Of a stretch of DNA of 64,000 nt, positions 43,937 through 53,322 are shown piece by piece (position 1 is the first letter of the stretch; each line of letters opens with the position of its first letter). The position numbers were made by a program, and so were the translations under genes. Under the pieces are notes generated by a model that saw nothing but the letters and a program-made list of their open reading frames with translations, searched no databases and had not been told where the DNA came from. This DNA comes from CAZGQY01 sp964528035 (GTDB taxonomy: Bacteria > Pseudomonadota > Gammaproteobacteria > Methylococcales > UBA1147). The stretch lies in assembly GCA_964528035.1 (NCBI GenBank), contig CAZGQY010000002.1, forward strand, positions 1 through 64,000. The letters are read 5' to 3'.

Positions 43937-46003
43937 CACACTTTCTATATCAGTACTGTCGGCGGTTAATGGTGCCAGACCAATGCTTGCTCCAATATTG
44001 AATACCTTATCCCGCCACGTGAACCGGAAACCGTGGATAGTTTCTAGCAGCGCACGCGCCAGCCGCTCACCCTGATCAACTGAACAGCCTTCCAATAATA
44101 TTGCAAATTCGTCGCCGCCAAGCCGCGCCAGGGAATCCGATTGACGCATCTTACTTAGCAATAAACCTGACAATTGTTGCAACAACTCATCACCAGCCAA
44201 ATGACCACAGGTATCGTTTACGACTTTGAATTGATCGAGATCCAGATACATTAAGCTATGTGTCTTTTGTGTTGTTCTCGCGTTATCCAGCGACAGTTTC
44301 AACTGCTGTTCAAATTCTCGACGATTAACTAAACCCGTCAGGTCATCGTGACTGGCTTGATAGGAGAGTTGATTGGCCAGGTCTTTTGCCGAAGTCATGT
44401 CATGAAACACCAATACCGCGCCAGACCGCTTACCCTCGCGGGTCAATATTGGTGCAGCAGAATCTTCGATGGCATATTCAATACCGTTTTTAGAAATCAG
44501 TATTGTGTGGTTGGCGAGCCCTGTCACAATACCCTCTCGCAATACTCGACCCACCGGGTTCTCGACGGGCTCTCGGGTCGTCTCGTTGATAATATTAAAT
44601 ATTTGCTCTAGTGGCCGCCCGTGGGCTTGCACTGTCGACCACCCTGTCAGTTGCTCGGCAACTGGGTTTAAATAGCTGACATGGCCATTGGAATCCGTGG
44701 TTATTACCGCATCGGCAATACTTGCGAGTGTCACCTGAGCCAGCTCTTTTTCTCGATATAATGCATCCTGCACCGCTTTGATCTCAGTAATATCACGAGA
44801 AATTGCAATCAATCGGAAAGGTTTACCGAGGTCGTCGAGCAAAGACGTAATTTTGACGTCCCAATATTTGGATTTACCTGAGGCTGTAGGACAGGCGCCG
44901 CTAAAACGGCCAATTAATCCGCATTTGGCATCCTTGATTGCTTTGCGCATATCTGCAAACGAAGCTTCAGGCCAAAACTCTAACCAGCTTTTACCGATAT
45001 ACTCGCTATTCTCATCGATTTCCATCAAACAAAGTCCGGCGTCATTAATTGAAATAAGACGCGCTTTTAAATCCAGAATTTTAATGCAATCGCTGCTACT
45101 GTTTAGAATTCTGCGGTTTAGTTCCTCGCTGTTGTGCAAAGTTCGTTCGGCTTTTTTTCGCTCATTGATGTCGTTTACGATGGCGACATACACCGACCCC
45201 GTACTCGCACCTGAGCGCTGTATACGCACATCAACAGGATATTTACTTCGGTCACTACGTCGAACAATCGATTCGAATTCGGCCTGATTGCGTTGAGCAA
45301 AGTTCAATGGATCCAGTAGTTCTTTGCATTTTTTTACAGTAAACGCTTTATTCAATGCAGATGGCGTCATTTGTCTCATTTCTTCGTAGGAGTATTGCAG
45401 GTTAACAAGAGCGTTTTCGTTTGCGTACAGAAAATGCAGGGTATTAACATCGAATACATAGATCTCGCTGAATGATCGATCCAGGGTCATACCAAAACTG
45501 GTGGCTTCTGTTTCCGCTTTCTTCAATTCAAATAATGAAACGACTACAGTGGCAAGCTCTTTGATCATAGATCTTTGTTCACTGGAGAGTGAATTCGGAC
45601 GTTGATCCAGCAAAGCCAGTGTTCCCAGCGTAAAGCCTTGTGGGTTAATCAGAGGCATACTTGCATAGAAATGTAGATTCATATCGATAACCAGAGAACT
45701 GTCCGAATAACGGGAATCGTTTGCCAGGTCCTCTATCTCGGTGAGATCAGTGTGCAATATGGCTTCCGCGCAGGGCGCTGAATCGCGGGGAATTTCTTTG
45801 ATATTTTCCAAACCGTAGGTCGATTTTAACCATAAGCGACTCTCATCTACCAGGCCAATACAGGCAACAGGCATCTGGCAAGTATTAGCAATGAGTCGTG
45901 TAATGTTATCGAATAGATTCTCTACGGGGGTATCGAGAATGCCGTACTCGTTAAGAGTTGCAAGACGTAGTGCGTCGGACGCTGGAGCAAGCAGATTATT
46001 CAT
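43634..46003 (-). CDS. GAF-PAS-GGDEF protein with truncated EAL domain
   Basis: A 789-residue signalling protein. A GAF domain (about 15-165), three PAS domains (about 170-545), then an intact GGDEF domain (about 550-705) with GGDEF and an RxxD inhibitory site (RQSDSLARLGGDEF). It should make cyclic-di-GMP. The EAL domain starts normally (RGLEKNQFQLYFQKIIPID, near 730) but is lost within about 15 residues, where the frame enters the antisense of the truncated kinase gene. A full EAL would add about 230 residues. The protein may now act only as a diguanylate cyclase. Confidence 0.82.
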   Translation of the reverse strand: MNNLLAPASDALRLATLNEYGILDTPVENLFDNITRLIANTCQMPVACIGLVDESRLWLKSTYGLENIKEIPRDSAPCAEAILHTDLTEIEDLANDSRYSDSSLVIDMNLHFYASMPLINPQGFTLGTLALLDQRPNSLSSEQRSMIKELATVVVSLFELKKAETEATSFGMTLDRSFSEIYVFDVNTLHFLYANENALVNLQYSYEEMRQMTPSALNKAFTVKKCKELLDPLNFAQRNQAEFESIVRRSDRSKYPVDVRIQRSGASTGSVYVAIVNDINERKKAERTLHNSEELNRRILNSSSDCIKILDLKARLISINDAGLCLMEIDENSEYIGKSWLEFWPEASFADMRKAIKDAKCGLIGRFSGACPTASGKSKYWDVKITSLLDDLGKPFRLIAISRDITEIKAVQDALYREKELAQVTLASIADAVITTDSNGHVSYLNPVAEQLTGWSTVQAHGRPLEQIFNIINETTREPVENPVGRVLREGIVTGLANHTILISKNGIEYAIEDSAAPILTREGKRSGAVLVFHDMTSAKDLANQLSYQASHDDLTGLVNRREFEQQLKLSLDNARTTQKTHSLMYLDLDQFKVVNDTCGHLAGDELLQQLSGLLLSKMRQSDSLARLGGDEFAILLEGCSVDQGERLARALLETIHGFRFTWRDKVFNIGASIGLAPLTADSTDIESVLSAADTACHLAKFNGRNRVQVFQMADLEVERHSREMDWVSRITRGLEKNQFQLYFQKIIPIDDSESDSIQHKVAFHRIERLSSRKCQQPVSQFRCAGRSA

Positions 46004-46304
46004 GGGCCAAGCCGCCTTGAATTTATGATAGCAAGTTACAATGCATCGTCGTAATTTTGTAGTCTGCAGTACCGACTATTGTGAATACTGACTAATAATA
46101 CGCTATTAATGTTTGATAACTTTTTGAATTATCGATGCCAATATGAAAAGTCTCAAACATTAAATTTGCTTTTTTAAATATATTTTTGAATAATCTAATA
46201 ATCGCAATGGCTGGTTTTGCCTGTCGGAATCGAGTGATCAAATTTCGCTCGAAAAGGGTTCCGAACCGCACTAATAACTTTGCTTGAAAATAATAGACAT
46301 CACT

Positions 46305-47042
46305 ATGCCTCAGGAAATACTGATTATCGATGACGAACCGGAGATACGAGTTTTATTAGCGCGGTATTTGGAGGAAAGCGGATTTCAAGTGACTACTGTT
46401 GAAAATGGCATGGCCGCGAAAGAATTTTTAGCGACTAGCCAGCCGGTTATGATCATTTTAGATCTTAAACTTCCTGATATCGATGGACTGGAACTGGCAC
46501 GGGAAATTCGTGCCTCCAGTAGCCTACCGATCATTATGCTAACCGGTGTGGGTACTGAGACTGACCGCGTAGTCGGATTAGAACTGGCAGCCGACGATTA
46601 CATGACCAAACCGTTTAGCCCTAGAGAATTATTAGCACGTATTAAAGCAGTACTCCGGCGAACCGGCCAGACATGGCAGGCAAACCCTGAAGGGCGTTTG
46701 AAAAATAGCGTTAAATTTGCCGATTGGACACTAAATTTAACACTAAGAGAACTTGTTTCCCCGGTTGGGGAGACAATTAAGTTAACCAACAACGAGTTTA
46801 AGTTACTGGTGACGTTTATCACTCACCCTCAGCGGGTCTTAAGCCGTGATAAATTGCTTGAATTAAGCCGAACCGATCCGGCCGAGGTATTTGATCGAAC
46901 CATTGATTACCTGGTATTGCAACTCAGACGTAAACTCGAGATAGATCCATCTCATCCCAAAATAATTAAAACAGAATGGGGTGCCGGTTACATATTTAAC
47001 GCCGAAGTAATTCGGTGCGATAATTCGGATTCTCCAGAGTAG
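46305..47042 (+). CDS. OmpR-family response regulator
   Basis: A 245-residue two-component regulator: receiver domain (ILIIDDEPEIR with the acidic pair, Asp in MIILDLKLPDIDG, Thr in MLTGVG, Lys in MTKPFSPREL) and a C-terminal winged-helix DNA-binding domain (VKFADWTLNL, LTNNEFKLLVTFITHP, RTIDYLVLQLRRKLE). I use the ATG at 46305; a TTG seven codons earlier is less likely. Its natural kinase is not obvious: the only kinase nearby, at 42728, has lost its ATPase domain, so this regulator may be orphaned. Confidence 0.88.
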   Translation: MPQEILIIDDEPEIRVLLARYLEESGFQVTTVENGMAAKEFLATSQPVMIILDLKLPDIDGLELAREIRASSSLPIIMLTGVGTETDRVVGLELAADDYMTKPFSPRELLARIKAVLRRTGQTWQANPEGRLKNSVKFADWTLNLTLRELVSPVGETIKLTNNEFKLLVTFITHPQRVLSRDKLLELSRTDPAEVFDRTIDYLVLQLRRKLEIDPSHPKIIKTEWGAGYIFNAEVIRCDNSDSPE

Positions 47043-47079
47043 GCTTGCCCCTAAATTTTAGCCCCGCTATTGCGCGGTT

Positions 47080-47640
47080 GGGTTGTGTCGCAAAAACATG
47101 TCAAACGATGACTTTCGGTATCCTGCCCCGTTTTGATTGAAATGGGGAGTACCATAGATCGATGGTTCAACTCTAAGGGCGTACATTTTCAGATGGATAT
47201 TATTTTGACGTGCGGCGCTTGGAGCTATTTGTATCGACCTGTAGACAGGGCCATGCAAACCATTGACTACCTGCTTACGAAAAACGTGATCGGAAAACGA
47301 CGCTTTGAATCAAAAAAACTATAAAAACAATGGGGAACATGAGAAGTTCACGATTGGAAGGAGCTGCGCTAACAATGCAGCCGTCGATACCTACAATGAA
47401 GACATCCAGACTGACATTGAACTGGTTCAGTTCATGTGTATCAAAAATATCGTCGAGCAAGATTATCGGGCCATTAAAGGTATCGTTCGAGCGTTGATGG
47501 GCTTTAAATCGTTCCGTTCTGCATGCAACATTGGCAGAAATCGAACGAATGCACGGGCTAAAGAAAGGGCAACCGGCTGATTATTTAGTGTCGATTCCGA
47601 TCCCCGCAGTCCAATCCTATTCATTGATTGGGTAAACGGT
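47080..47640 (+). mobile_element. Decayed IS6-family transposase
   Basis: Pieces of one IS6-type transposase are found in different frames: MGSTIDRWFN, then WSYLYRPVDRAMQTIDYLLTKN, then FTIGRSCANNAAVDTYNEDI with VQFMCIKNIVEQDYRAIKGI and LMGFKSFRSAC, then in a further frame LAEIERMHGLKKGQPADYLV. IS6 transposases normally read as one frame of about 230 residues with NIVEQDHR and GFKSF, so at least two frameshifts and losses have occurred. GGGTTGTGTCGCAAAA at about 47080 resembles the left inverted repeat of the family; no clear right end is visible. Confidence 0.75.
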
Positions 47641-47876
47641 AGTCGAACCAGGATTATTGTTACTGTCAATGAAAATTTGTGATACGAGCAGATAATCTGG
47701 GATAAGGTTCTTGTTCAAATAATCAGTTTATAGGATTAACTGAAATGACTTAAGTATATATGTATCTACATATTTGTGAATGGCTTTACCCACCATTTTC
47801 TAATTAAGAATGGAAGAAAACTAATTTATATTAATTACTCTTTTGGGTGTTGAATGATAGACTTATTCGACTTATG

Positions 47877-48071
47877 AATATTTCTTTTCCAACGCCACTG
47901 ACCAAAGAATTGACAATTATTCTTATTGTTAAGCTCATTTTAATTATCTCGATTAAAGTGATGTGGTTTTCAAACCCGGACACCACCGTTGAAGAAACGC
48001 TTCCTCATGTATTATTTGGCAGTGAAGCTAATAACACTTTGTCTTCTACCCGTTTTATTAAGCAGGACTAA
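47877..48071 (+). CDS. cydP: CydP-like small subunit before cydA
   Basis: A 64-residue single-pass membrane protein ([20 protein letters not shown]) ending in a polar tail. Its position, 5 bases before the CydA start, and the pattern of a short charged lead, a Lys-containing membrane helix and FSNP match the small CydP-type protein encoded beside cytochrome bd genes. It probably associates with the oxidase. The ATG at 47877 is used; the frame opens at 47847 but would add no useful residues. Confidence 0.65.
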   Translation, partial: NISFPTPLTKELTIILIVKLILIISIKVMWFSNPDTTVEETLPHVLFGSEANNTLSSTRFIKQD

Positions 48072-48076
48072 CAATA

Positions 48077-49660
48077 ATGGTCTCTGAAGCAGTTGTTGAA
48101 CTTTCCCGATTACAATTTGCAATTACCGCATTATTTCATTTTATTTTTGTCCCCTTAACCATGGGGTTAACGTTTTTGATAGCGATTATGGAATCCGTTT
48201 ACGTGATGACGGGCAAAGAAATATATAAAGATATGGTGCAATTTTGGGGAAAGTTATTCGCCATTAATTTTGCTATGGGCGTGACAACGGGTCTTACCCT
48301 GGAATTTCAATTCGGTACGAACTGGGCGTATTACGATCATTATGTGGGTGATGTGTTTGGCGTACCTCTCGCTATTGAAGGTCTTATGGCATTTTTTCTT
48401 GAATCGACATTCGTCGGTTTGTTTTTCTTTGGTTGGAATCGTCTATCTAAAGTACAGCATTTATCAGTTACCTGGTTGGTCGCTATCGGTTCAAATCTGT
48501 CAGCTTTGTGGATTTTAATTGCCAATGCCTGGATGCAACATCCAGTCGGTGCCGAGTTCAATTATGAAACAATGCGAATGGAGCTAACCAGTATTTCAGA
48601 GGTGATTCTTAATCCTGTTGCGCAAGTGAAATTCATTCATACGGTATCTGCAGGCTATGTAACTGGCTCGATGTTCGTTTTAAGTATTTCAGCGTGGTAT
48701 TTATTAAAAGGTCGAGATGTTGCTTTTGCCGTGCGTTCATTCGCGATTGCTGCTGCTTTTGGTTTTGCAGGGGCAGGCTCGGTTATTTTACTGGGGGATG
48801 AAAGCGGCTATGAGGCTGGCCAAATTCAAAAAATGAAACTGGCCGCAATTGAAGCTGAATGGGAAACAGAACCCGCGCCTGCAGCCTTTACGCTGGCGGG
48901 TTTACCTGATATGGAAACCCAAGAAACAGATTATGCCGTTACAGTTCCATGGTTATTAGGTCTTATTGCCACGCGCTCTATAGATACTGAAGTGAAAGGA
49001 ATTTTAGATATTGTTGATGATAACGAATTCCGAATTCGTGAAGGCATAATTGCGTATGCACTGTTGAAAAAACTCAGAAATGGTACGGCAAGTGATGGGG
49101 ATAAAGAATCATTTGATGAAATAAAAAAACATCTGGGTTACGCCTTATTATTAAAAAAATATACGGCCGATCCGACAATTGCAACAGAAGATCAAATCAA
49201 ACAAGCGGCATTAGATACTATACCTAATGTACCTGTTTTATTTTGGGTGTTTAGAGTCATGGTTGCCTCTGGAGTCATTATGCTGGTGTTGTTTGGCCTC
49301 TCCTTTTTCTTTACCAATAGTAAAAAACGATTGAGTGAACGCCGTTGGTTACTTCGTTTTGCGGTAATCAGCCTTCCCTTACCATGGATAGCTTCTGAAG
49401 CTGGCTGGATTGTTGCTGAATATGGTCGACAGCCATGGAGTATCGGTGGAATATTACCCGTTAATTTAAGCACATCCACACTCACCACGAGTGATCTGCA
49501 TTTTAGCATTGGTGGTTTTGTTTTCTTTTACAGTATGCTGTTTATTATCGAAATGTTTCTTATGATTAAATACGCGAGATTGGGACCCAGTGCGTTATAT
49601 ACAGGTAAGTATCATCATGAAAAGTCTAATCAGTTAGGGCATGGAGAAAATCATGTTTGA
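48077..49660 (+). CDS. cydA: Cytochrome bd ubiquinol oxidase subunit I
   Basis: A 527-residue membrane subunit carrying the b558, b595 and d haems. His near residue 19 ([13 protein letters not shown]), the long quinol-binding loop ([24 protein letters not shown], cited here in part) and [12 protein letters not shown] are typical; the length and loop match the E. coli CydA long-loop type. It oxidises ubiquinol and reduces oxygen at high affinity, without pumping protons. The operon is more AT-rich than the metal island to its left. Confidence 0.95.
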   Translation: MVSEAVVELSRLQFAITALFHFIFVPLTMGLTFLIAIMESVYVMTGKEIYKDMVQFWGKLFAINFAMGVTTGLTLEFQFGTNWAYYDHYVGDVFGVPLAIEGLMAFFLESTFVGLFFFGWNRLSKVQHLSVTWLVAIGSNLSALWILIANAWMQHPVGAEFNYETMRMELTSISEVILNPVAQVKFIHTVSAGYVTGSMFVLSISAWYLLKGRDVAFAVRSFAIAAAFGFAGAGSVILLGDESGYEAGQIQKMKLAAIEAEWETEPAPAAFTLAGLPDMETQETDYAVTVPWLLGLIATRSIDTEVKGILDIVDDNEFRIREGIIAYALLKKLRNGTASDGDKESFDEIKKHLGYALLLKKYTADPTIATEDQIKQAALDTIPNVPVLFWVFRVMVASGVIMLVLFGLSFFFTNSKKRLSERRWLLRFAVISLPLPWIASEAGWIVAEYGRQPWSIGGILPVNLSTSTLTTSDLHFSIGGFVFFYSMLFIIEMFLMIKYARLGPSALYTGKYHHEKSNQLGHGENHV

Positions 49661-50756
49661 AGTTGAAACATTACAACTCATTTGGTGGGTGTTGATCGTT
49701 GTATTATTTACTGGATTTGCACTCACAGATGGTTTCGATATTGGCGTTGGAATTTTGCTGCCGATCGCTGGAAAAACAAATACTGAACGCCGTATTCTGA
49801 TCAATGCAATCGCTCCACACTGGGATGGTAATCAAGTGTGGTTTGTACTGGGGATTGGTGCTTTATTTGCCGCATGGCCACCCGTTTATGCAACGGTATT
49901 TTCGCTGTTATATGTACCCTTGATGTTATGCTTGTTTGGCCTTTTCTTTCGCCCTGTTGGGTTTGATTATCGCGCTAAAATCGATAATGCAACATGGCGT
50001 ACTTTCTGGGATTGGGGTATCTTTACTGGCAGTGCCTTACCTATATTTTTACTGGGTTTGAGTGTTGGCAACTTATTCTTGGGTATCCCTTTTGATATTG
50101 ATGAATTCCATCGCCCAGTTGTCACCAGTTCATTTCTTGGCTTATTTAATCCCTTTGCTGTTTTTGTCGGCTTATTAACGCTGGCTCTGATGATTTTGCA
50201 TGGTGCGACCTACGCTCAAGTTCGAACTGAAGGCGAGCTGTTTCATCGGTTGACTCGTTTTGCACGTTATTCGAGTCTAACAGCCATAATCTTATTTGTT
50301 ATTGCGGGTGCAGCGTTGGCACTTTATATCAAAGGTTATTTTATCGATTCTGATAGGCTTGTTAAAACTGAAATAGGTGCTTGGTTAAGTGGCTATACAA
50401 ACAGAGGTATAGCAATTGGCTTGCCTCTAATCAGTATTATTGGGCTAGTTTTAGCTTATTTAAAAGCAGGCGAATCAGCTGTACTTGCTTTTTCAGGCAG
50501 CACAATAGCTATGGCAGGTGTACTAACCACCGCCGCAACCAGTTTATTTCCATTTATTGCGCCTTCATCTATTTCAATGGACGATAGTTTGACGGTCTTC
50601 AATGCAACCTCCAGTCATTACACACTGACTATTTTAACAGTCATGGCTATGCTTTTTGTACCCATCATACTGGGGTACACATTTTGGTGTTATCGCGCAA
50701 TGTGGGGACGCATCACCGAAAAGTATATTAAAGACAATGGTCATTCGCTTTATTAA
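49653..50756 (+). CDS. cydB: Cytochrome bd ubiquinol oxidase subunit II
   Basis: A 367-residue membrane subunit starting [15 protein letters not shown] at 49653 (GGAGAAA upstream; overlaps the cydA end). [16 protein letters not shown] and [12 protein letters not shown] are family hallmarks. It partners CydA in the oxidase. About nine hydrophobic segments are visible. Confidence 0.95.
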   Translation: MFEVETLQLIWWVLIVVLFTGFALTDGFDIGVGILLPIAGKTNTERRILINAIAPHWDGNQVWFVLGIGALFAAWPPVYATVFSLLYVPLMLCLFGLFFRPVGFDYRAKIDNATWRTFWDWGIFTGSALPIFLLGLSVGNLFLGIPFDIDEFHRPVVTSSFLGLFNPFAVFVGLLTLALMILHGATYAQVRTEGELFHRLTRFARYSSLTAIILFVIAGAALALYIKGYFIDSDRLVKTEIGAWLSGYTNRGIAIGLPLISIIGLVLAYLKAGESAVLAFSGSTIAMAGVLTTAATSLFPFIAPSSISMDDSLTVFNATSSHYTLTILTVMAMLFVPIILGYTFWCYRAMWGRITEKYIKDNGHSLY

Positions 50757-50775
50757 GCAATCATCGGACATAATA

Positions 50776-50886
50776 ATGTGGTATTTCACTTGGATACTAG
50801 GCGTACTCTTGGCTTGCTCATTCGGCATTATTAATGTGATGTGGCTGGAATTAAATGGAGACTTGAAAGAAGGTGAAGATGAATAG
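50776..50886 (+). CDS. cydX: Cytochrome bd small subunit CydX
   Basis: A 36-residue single-pass protein (MWYFTWILGVLLACSFGI, then NVMWLEL and an acidic tail), too short for many annotation pipelines. CydX has the same size, the early WYFTW motif and the same place after cydB in E. coli, where it is needed for stable oxidase activity. Starts 19 bases after the cydB stop. Confidence 0.9.
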   Translation: MWYFTWILGVLLACSFGIINVMWLELNGDLKEGEDE

Positions 50887-50982
50887 ATAAGAAGGAAAGT
50901 TATTTAATAAGTACTGAACTCTAAACCTGCAATCCATTTATAAATTTACTCTTTCTTCGTTGCGGAATTACTATGAAATAAT

Positions 50983-51144
50983 TATACCTTTCACGTTCAA
51001 GAATGCCCGTTTTGAGTGCGTAGATTTTCGTGAAGGGCTAGGCGTAGAATCGCAGGAATAGTCATCTCTTTCAAGGTTCTACAACAACGCCCTTCGCGAA
51101 AAGATGCGTGCTATAAGTGGGTATTCTTGAACGCGAATGGTGTA
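50983..51144. repeat. 162-bp large imperfect palindrome
   Basis: Left arm TTCAAGAATGCCCG... and right arm ...GGGTATTCTTGAA pair over about 55 bases on each side, with extra pairing at the base (TATACCTTTCACG against CGCGAATGGTGTA), near GTGAAGGGC / GCCCTTCGC, and at GTAGAA / TTCTAC close to the tip. The whole could fold into one long hairpin. No gene lies inside. It looks like a MITE-like or other palindromic insertion, or a very strong terminator, about 100 bases after cydX. Confidence 0.7.
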
Positions 51145-51496
51145 TATCGAGGAATCACCTTATCAGTTCTATACGGCAGGATAATGCAAACTACAGGGAT
51201 TTATGGGCATCAAAATGACAATTCAGGTTCAGGAGCGTGTTGTTTGACTAGTCGATTGATGTGTTCGGATTTGAGCGATCAATAGTTTTTGTTGGGTTCG
51301 CCAGATTGATTGCTTTTGATGAATAACTTAGGCCATTATTGCTGGGTGGATATCGAAAGAAGGATTGCGTTAGGTTTTGGTTCGAATGTGAAATAAACCT
51401 AGATCAACGGAAGAAGTACTCTATTGGCACCACCTATACGACAGCTGGGAATTAGATGGTGATTCGATCTATACGGTTTTTAATAACCGGATGTTG
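51145..51496. other. Intergenic stretch, nothing recognised
   Basis: No supportable gene, RNA or clear promoter on either strand between the palindrome and the hydroxylase gene. Confidence 0.4.
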
Positions 51497-52180
51497 TTAC
51501 AGCTCATTTTTTTTGCGAGCGCGTCTCATTTTGGAACGATGGTAGCGTGATCGAATCCGCATGAGATATCCATTGAGTCTATCTCTTGACGAATAAGGTT
51601 CTATAAATTGTTGATTTACATTGCCATATTGGCTACTGGCCTCAATGGCTGCATCCCGATCTAAATCAATTAGAAGAACAATTCGACTGGTGTTTGTATA
51701 ATTCCAGGCTTCGTGGAATGAGTTTCCGTCAAAAACCAAACAATCACCTTCGTGCCAATGTTTCGTTTTGCCTGCTACCATAAATGCGCAGTCACTCTCA
51801 TCCGGTACTTTTATTCCGAGATGACAACGTAATTTGTTTCCATAATTTTCTTTATGAGGTCTGATATGGGTTCCGGGTGTGATTTTGGAGAAGCCCGCGT
51901 GAATTATGCCAGGAATTGCTTTGACCAGTGCCCCGGTTTTTGGAAAGAATGCTAAGTTCCTCGCCATTTGCTCATCAAGATTGGGGATACCACTGGAATT
52001 CGATTGTGATTGGTATATCCCGAGTAATTTCCACTCGTTGCTGTACGGAATGGTTATTGGGTAGGGTGTATAAGCCTGTTCAGTCTGTTTTGCGAGATAT
52101 TGATCTAATTCATCTCTTATCAGTTGCCACTGGTTTTCAATGTCGCTAAGAAAGGGAAACAGCCTGGAACGATAATACAT
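51497..52180 (-). CDS. Aspartyl/asparaginyl beta-hydroxylase family protein
   Basis: A 227-residue Fe(II)/2-oxoglutarate oxygenase of the AspH/LpxO family. SKITPGTHIRPHKENYGNKL carries the first iron ligand region, LRCHLGIKVP follows, and GDCLVFDGNSFHEAWN has the second His; RIVLLIDL supplies the oxoglutarate-binding Arg. Relatives hydroxylate protein residues or, as LpxO, a lipid A acyl chain; the sequence alone does not decide which. It stands as a single gene between two non-coding gaps. Confidence 0.8.
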   Translation of the reverse strand: MYYRSRLFPFLSDIENQWQLIRDELDQYLAKQTEQAYTPYPITIPYSNEWKLLGIYQSQSNSSGIPNLDEQMARNLAFFPKTGALVKAIPGIIHAGFSKITPGTHIRPHKENYGNKLRCHLGIKVPDESDCAFMVAGKTKHWHEGDCLVFDGNSFHEAWNYTNTSRIVLLIDLDRDAAIEASSQYGNVNQQFIEPYSSRDRLNGYLMRIRSRYHRSKMRRARKKNEL

Positions 52181-52377
52181 GATAATAATTTTTAAATTTG
52201 GTGTTAAAAAAATTAGGGTACAACTGGTACACGATGTAAAAATTTTCAGGCTGCTGCATTATTAATTTAGGCACTGATTGCGTTTACTCTTTGTTTTTCT
52301 TGTAAAGCCTTTAAGATAGGGTACTTAAGGTATATGCAAACAAGGCCCTGTCAGGTACAAATTAATGAATTGGTGCT

Positions 52378-53241
52378 TCAATCTTTTTGTGAATATCGCT
52401 CTTCGTCTCGATAATATTCCGGGAAACCGACTGCTGAAGTCAACTGTTCGAAATTCAGTATATTTGTGGCAGGTTGACCGTTTTTGATATTCTGCAGGCT
52501 GTTTTGCATGGCTGAAATGGATGTGTTTAGTAAAGTAAGCGGATACACAGCAATTTTGTAGCCGATTTCCTGCAGTCTTTCCGGGGAAAGGTTTGGGGTT
52601 TTTCCGTATTCAATCATGTTGGCCATTTTGGGTCCGTTCACTGTTTCACAGTAACGAATCATTTCCTCTTCACTTTCCGGCGCTTCCAGGAAATTTATGT
52701 CAGCACCAATTTCTGTGAATTCCTGGCAGCGGCTAATGGCTTCATCCAGTCCATGTGTGGCTCGAGCGTCGGTACGTGCCATGATCAAAATATCTCGATC
52801 CTCATTGCGGCTATCAACCGCAGCCTGTATGCGCATTAATGCCTCATCGCGATCGACAACCATCTTCCCTTTTGTGTGCCCGCAGCGTTTAGGCATCACC
52901 TGATCCTCGATCATTATGCAGGCAAAACCGGCCTGGGCATATCCCTGTACGGTTCTTTTGATATTCAGCGCATTTCCAAAACCGGTATCGCCATCACCAA
53001 AAACGGGTATTGACACAGCGTTGCAAACATTGCGTCCCTGTTCGACCATTTCGGCGTATGAGATTAATCCGGTATCGGGTACGCCTAATTTACTCCCAGC
53101 AACAGCGAAGCCGCTCATGAATGCAGTATCGAAGCCCGCTGCCTCAATGAGTTTGGCAGAAATAGCATCATGACAGCCGGGCATTAAAAATAAGCCCGGT
53201 TTGTCGAGAAGTGCTTTGAGTTTGTCGGTGGTGGAAACCAT
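52378..53241 (-). CDS. Isocitrate lyase/PEP mutase family enzyme
   Basis: A 287-residue TIM-barrel enzyme of the isocitrate lyase/phosphoenolpyruvate mutase superfamily. GDGDTGFGNALN holds the Mg-binding Asp pair and KRCGHTKGK is the catalytic loop motif (KRCGH) shared by lyase-type members such as 2-methylisocitrate lyase. It likely cleaves or decarboxylates a small C3-C7 oxo- or hydroxyacid. No prp genes (2-methylcitrate cycle) are next to it, so the exact substrate is open; oxaloacetate decarboxylase is another possibility. Confidence 0.8.
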   Translation of the reverse strand: MVSTTDKLKALLDKPGLFLMPGCHDAISAKLIEAAGFDTAFMSGFAVAGSKLGVPDTGLISYAEMVEQGRNVCNAVSIPVFGDGDTGFGNALNIKRTVQGYAQAGFACIMIEDQVMPKRCGHTKGKMVVDRDEALMRIQAAVDSRNEDRDILIMARTDARATHGLDEAISRCQEFTEIGADINFLEAPESEEEMIRYCETVNGPKMANMIEYGKTPNLSPERLQEIGYKIAVYPLTLLNTSISAMQNSLQNIKNGQPATNILNFEQLTSAVGFPEYYRDEERYSQKD

Positions 53242-53322
53242 ACAAGACTCCTTTTATGATTTTAGACGGTGTCGCCCATTAAGATTCGTGGCAGACACGA
53301 TGGCCTGCCACGATGCAATGAT

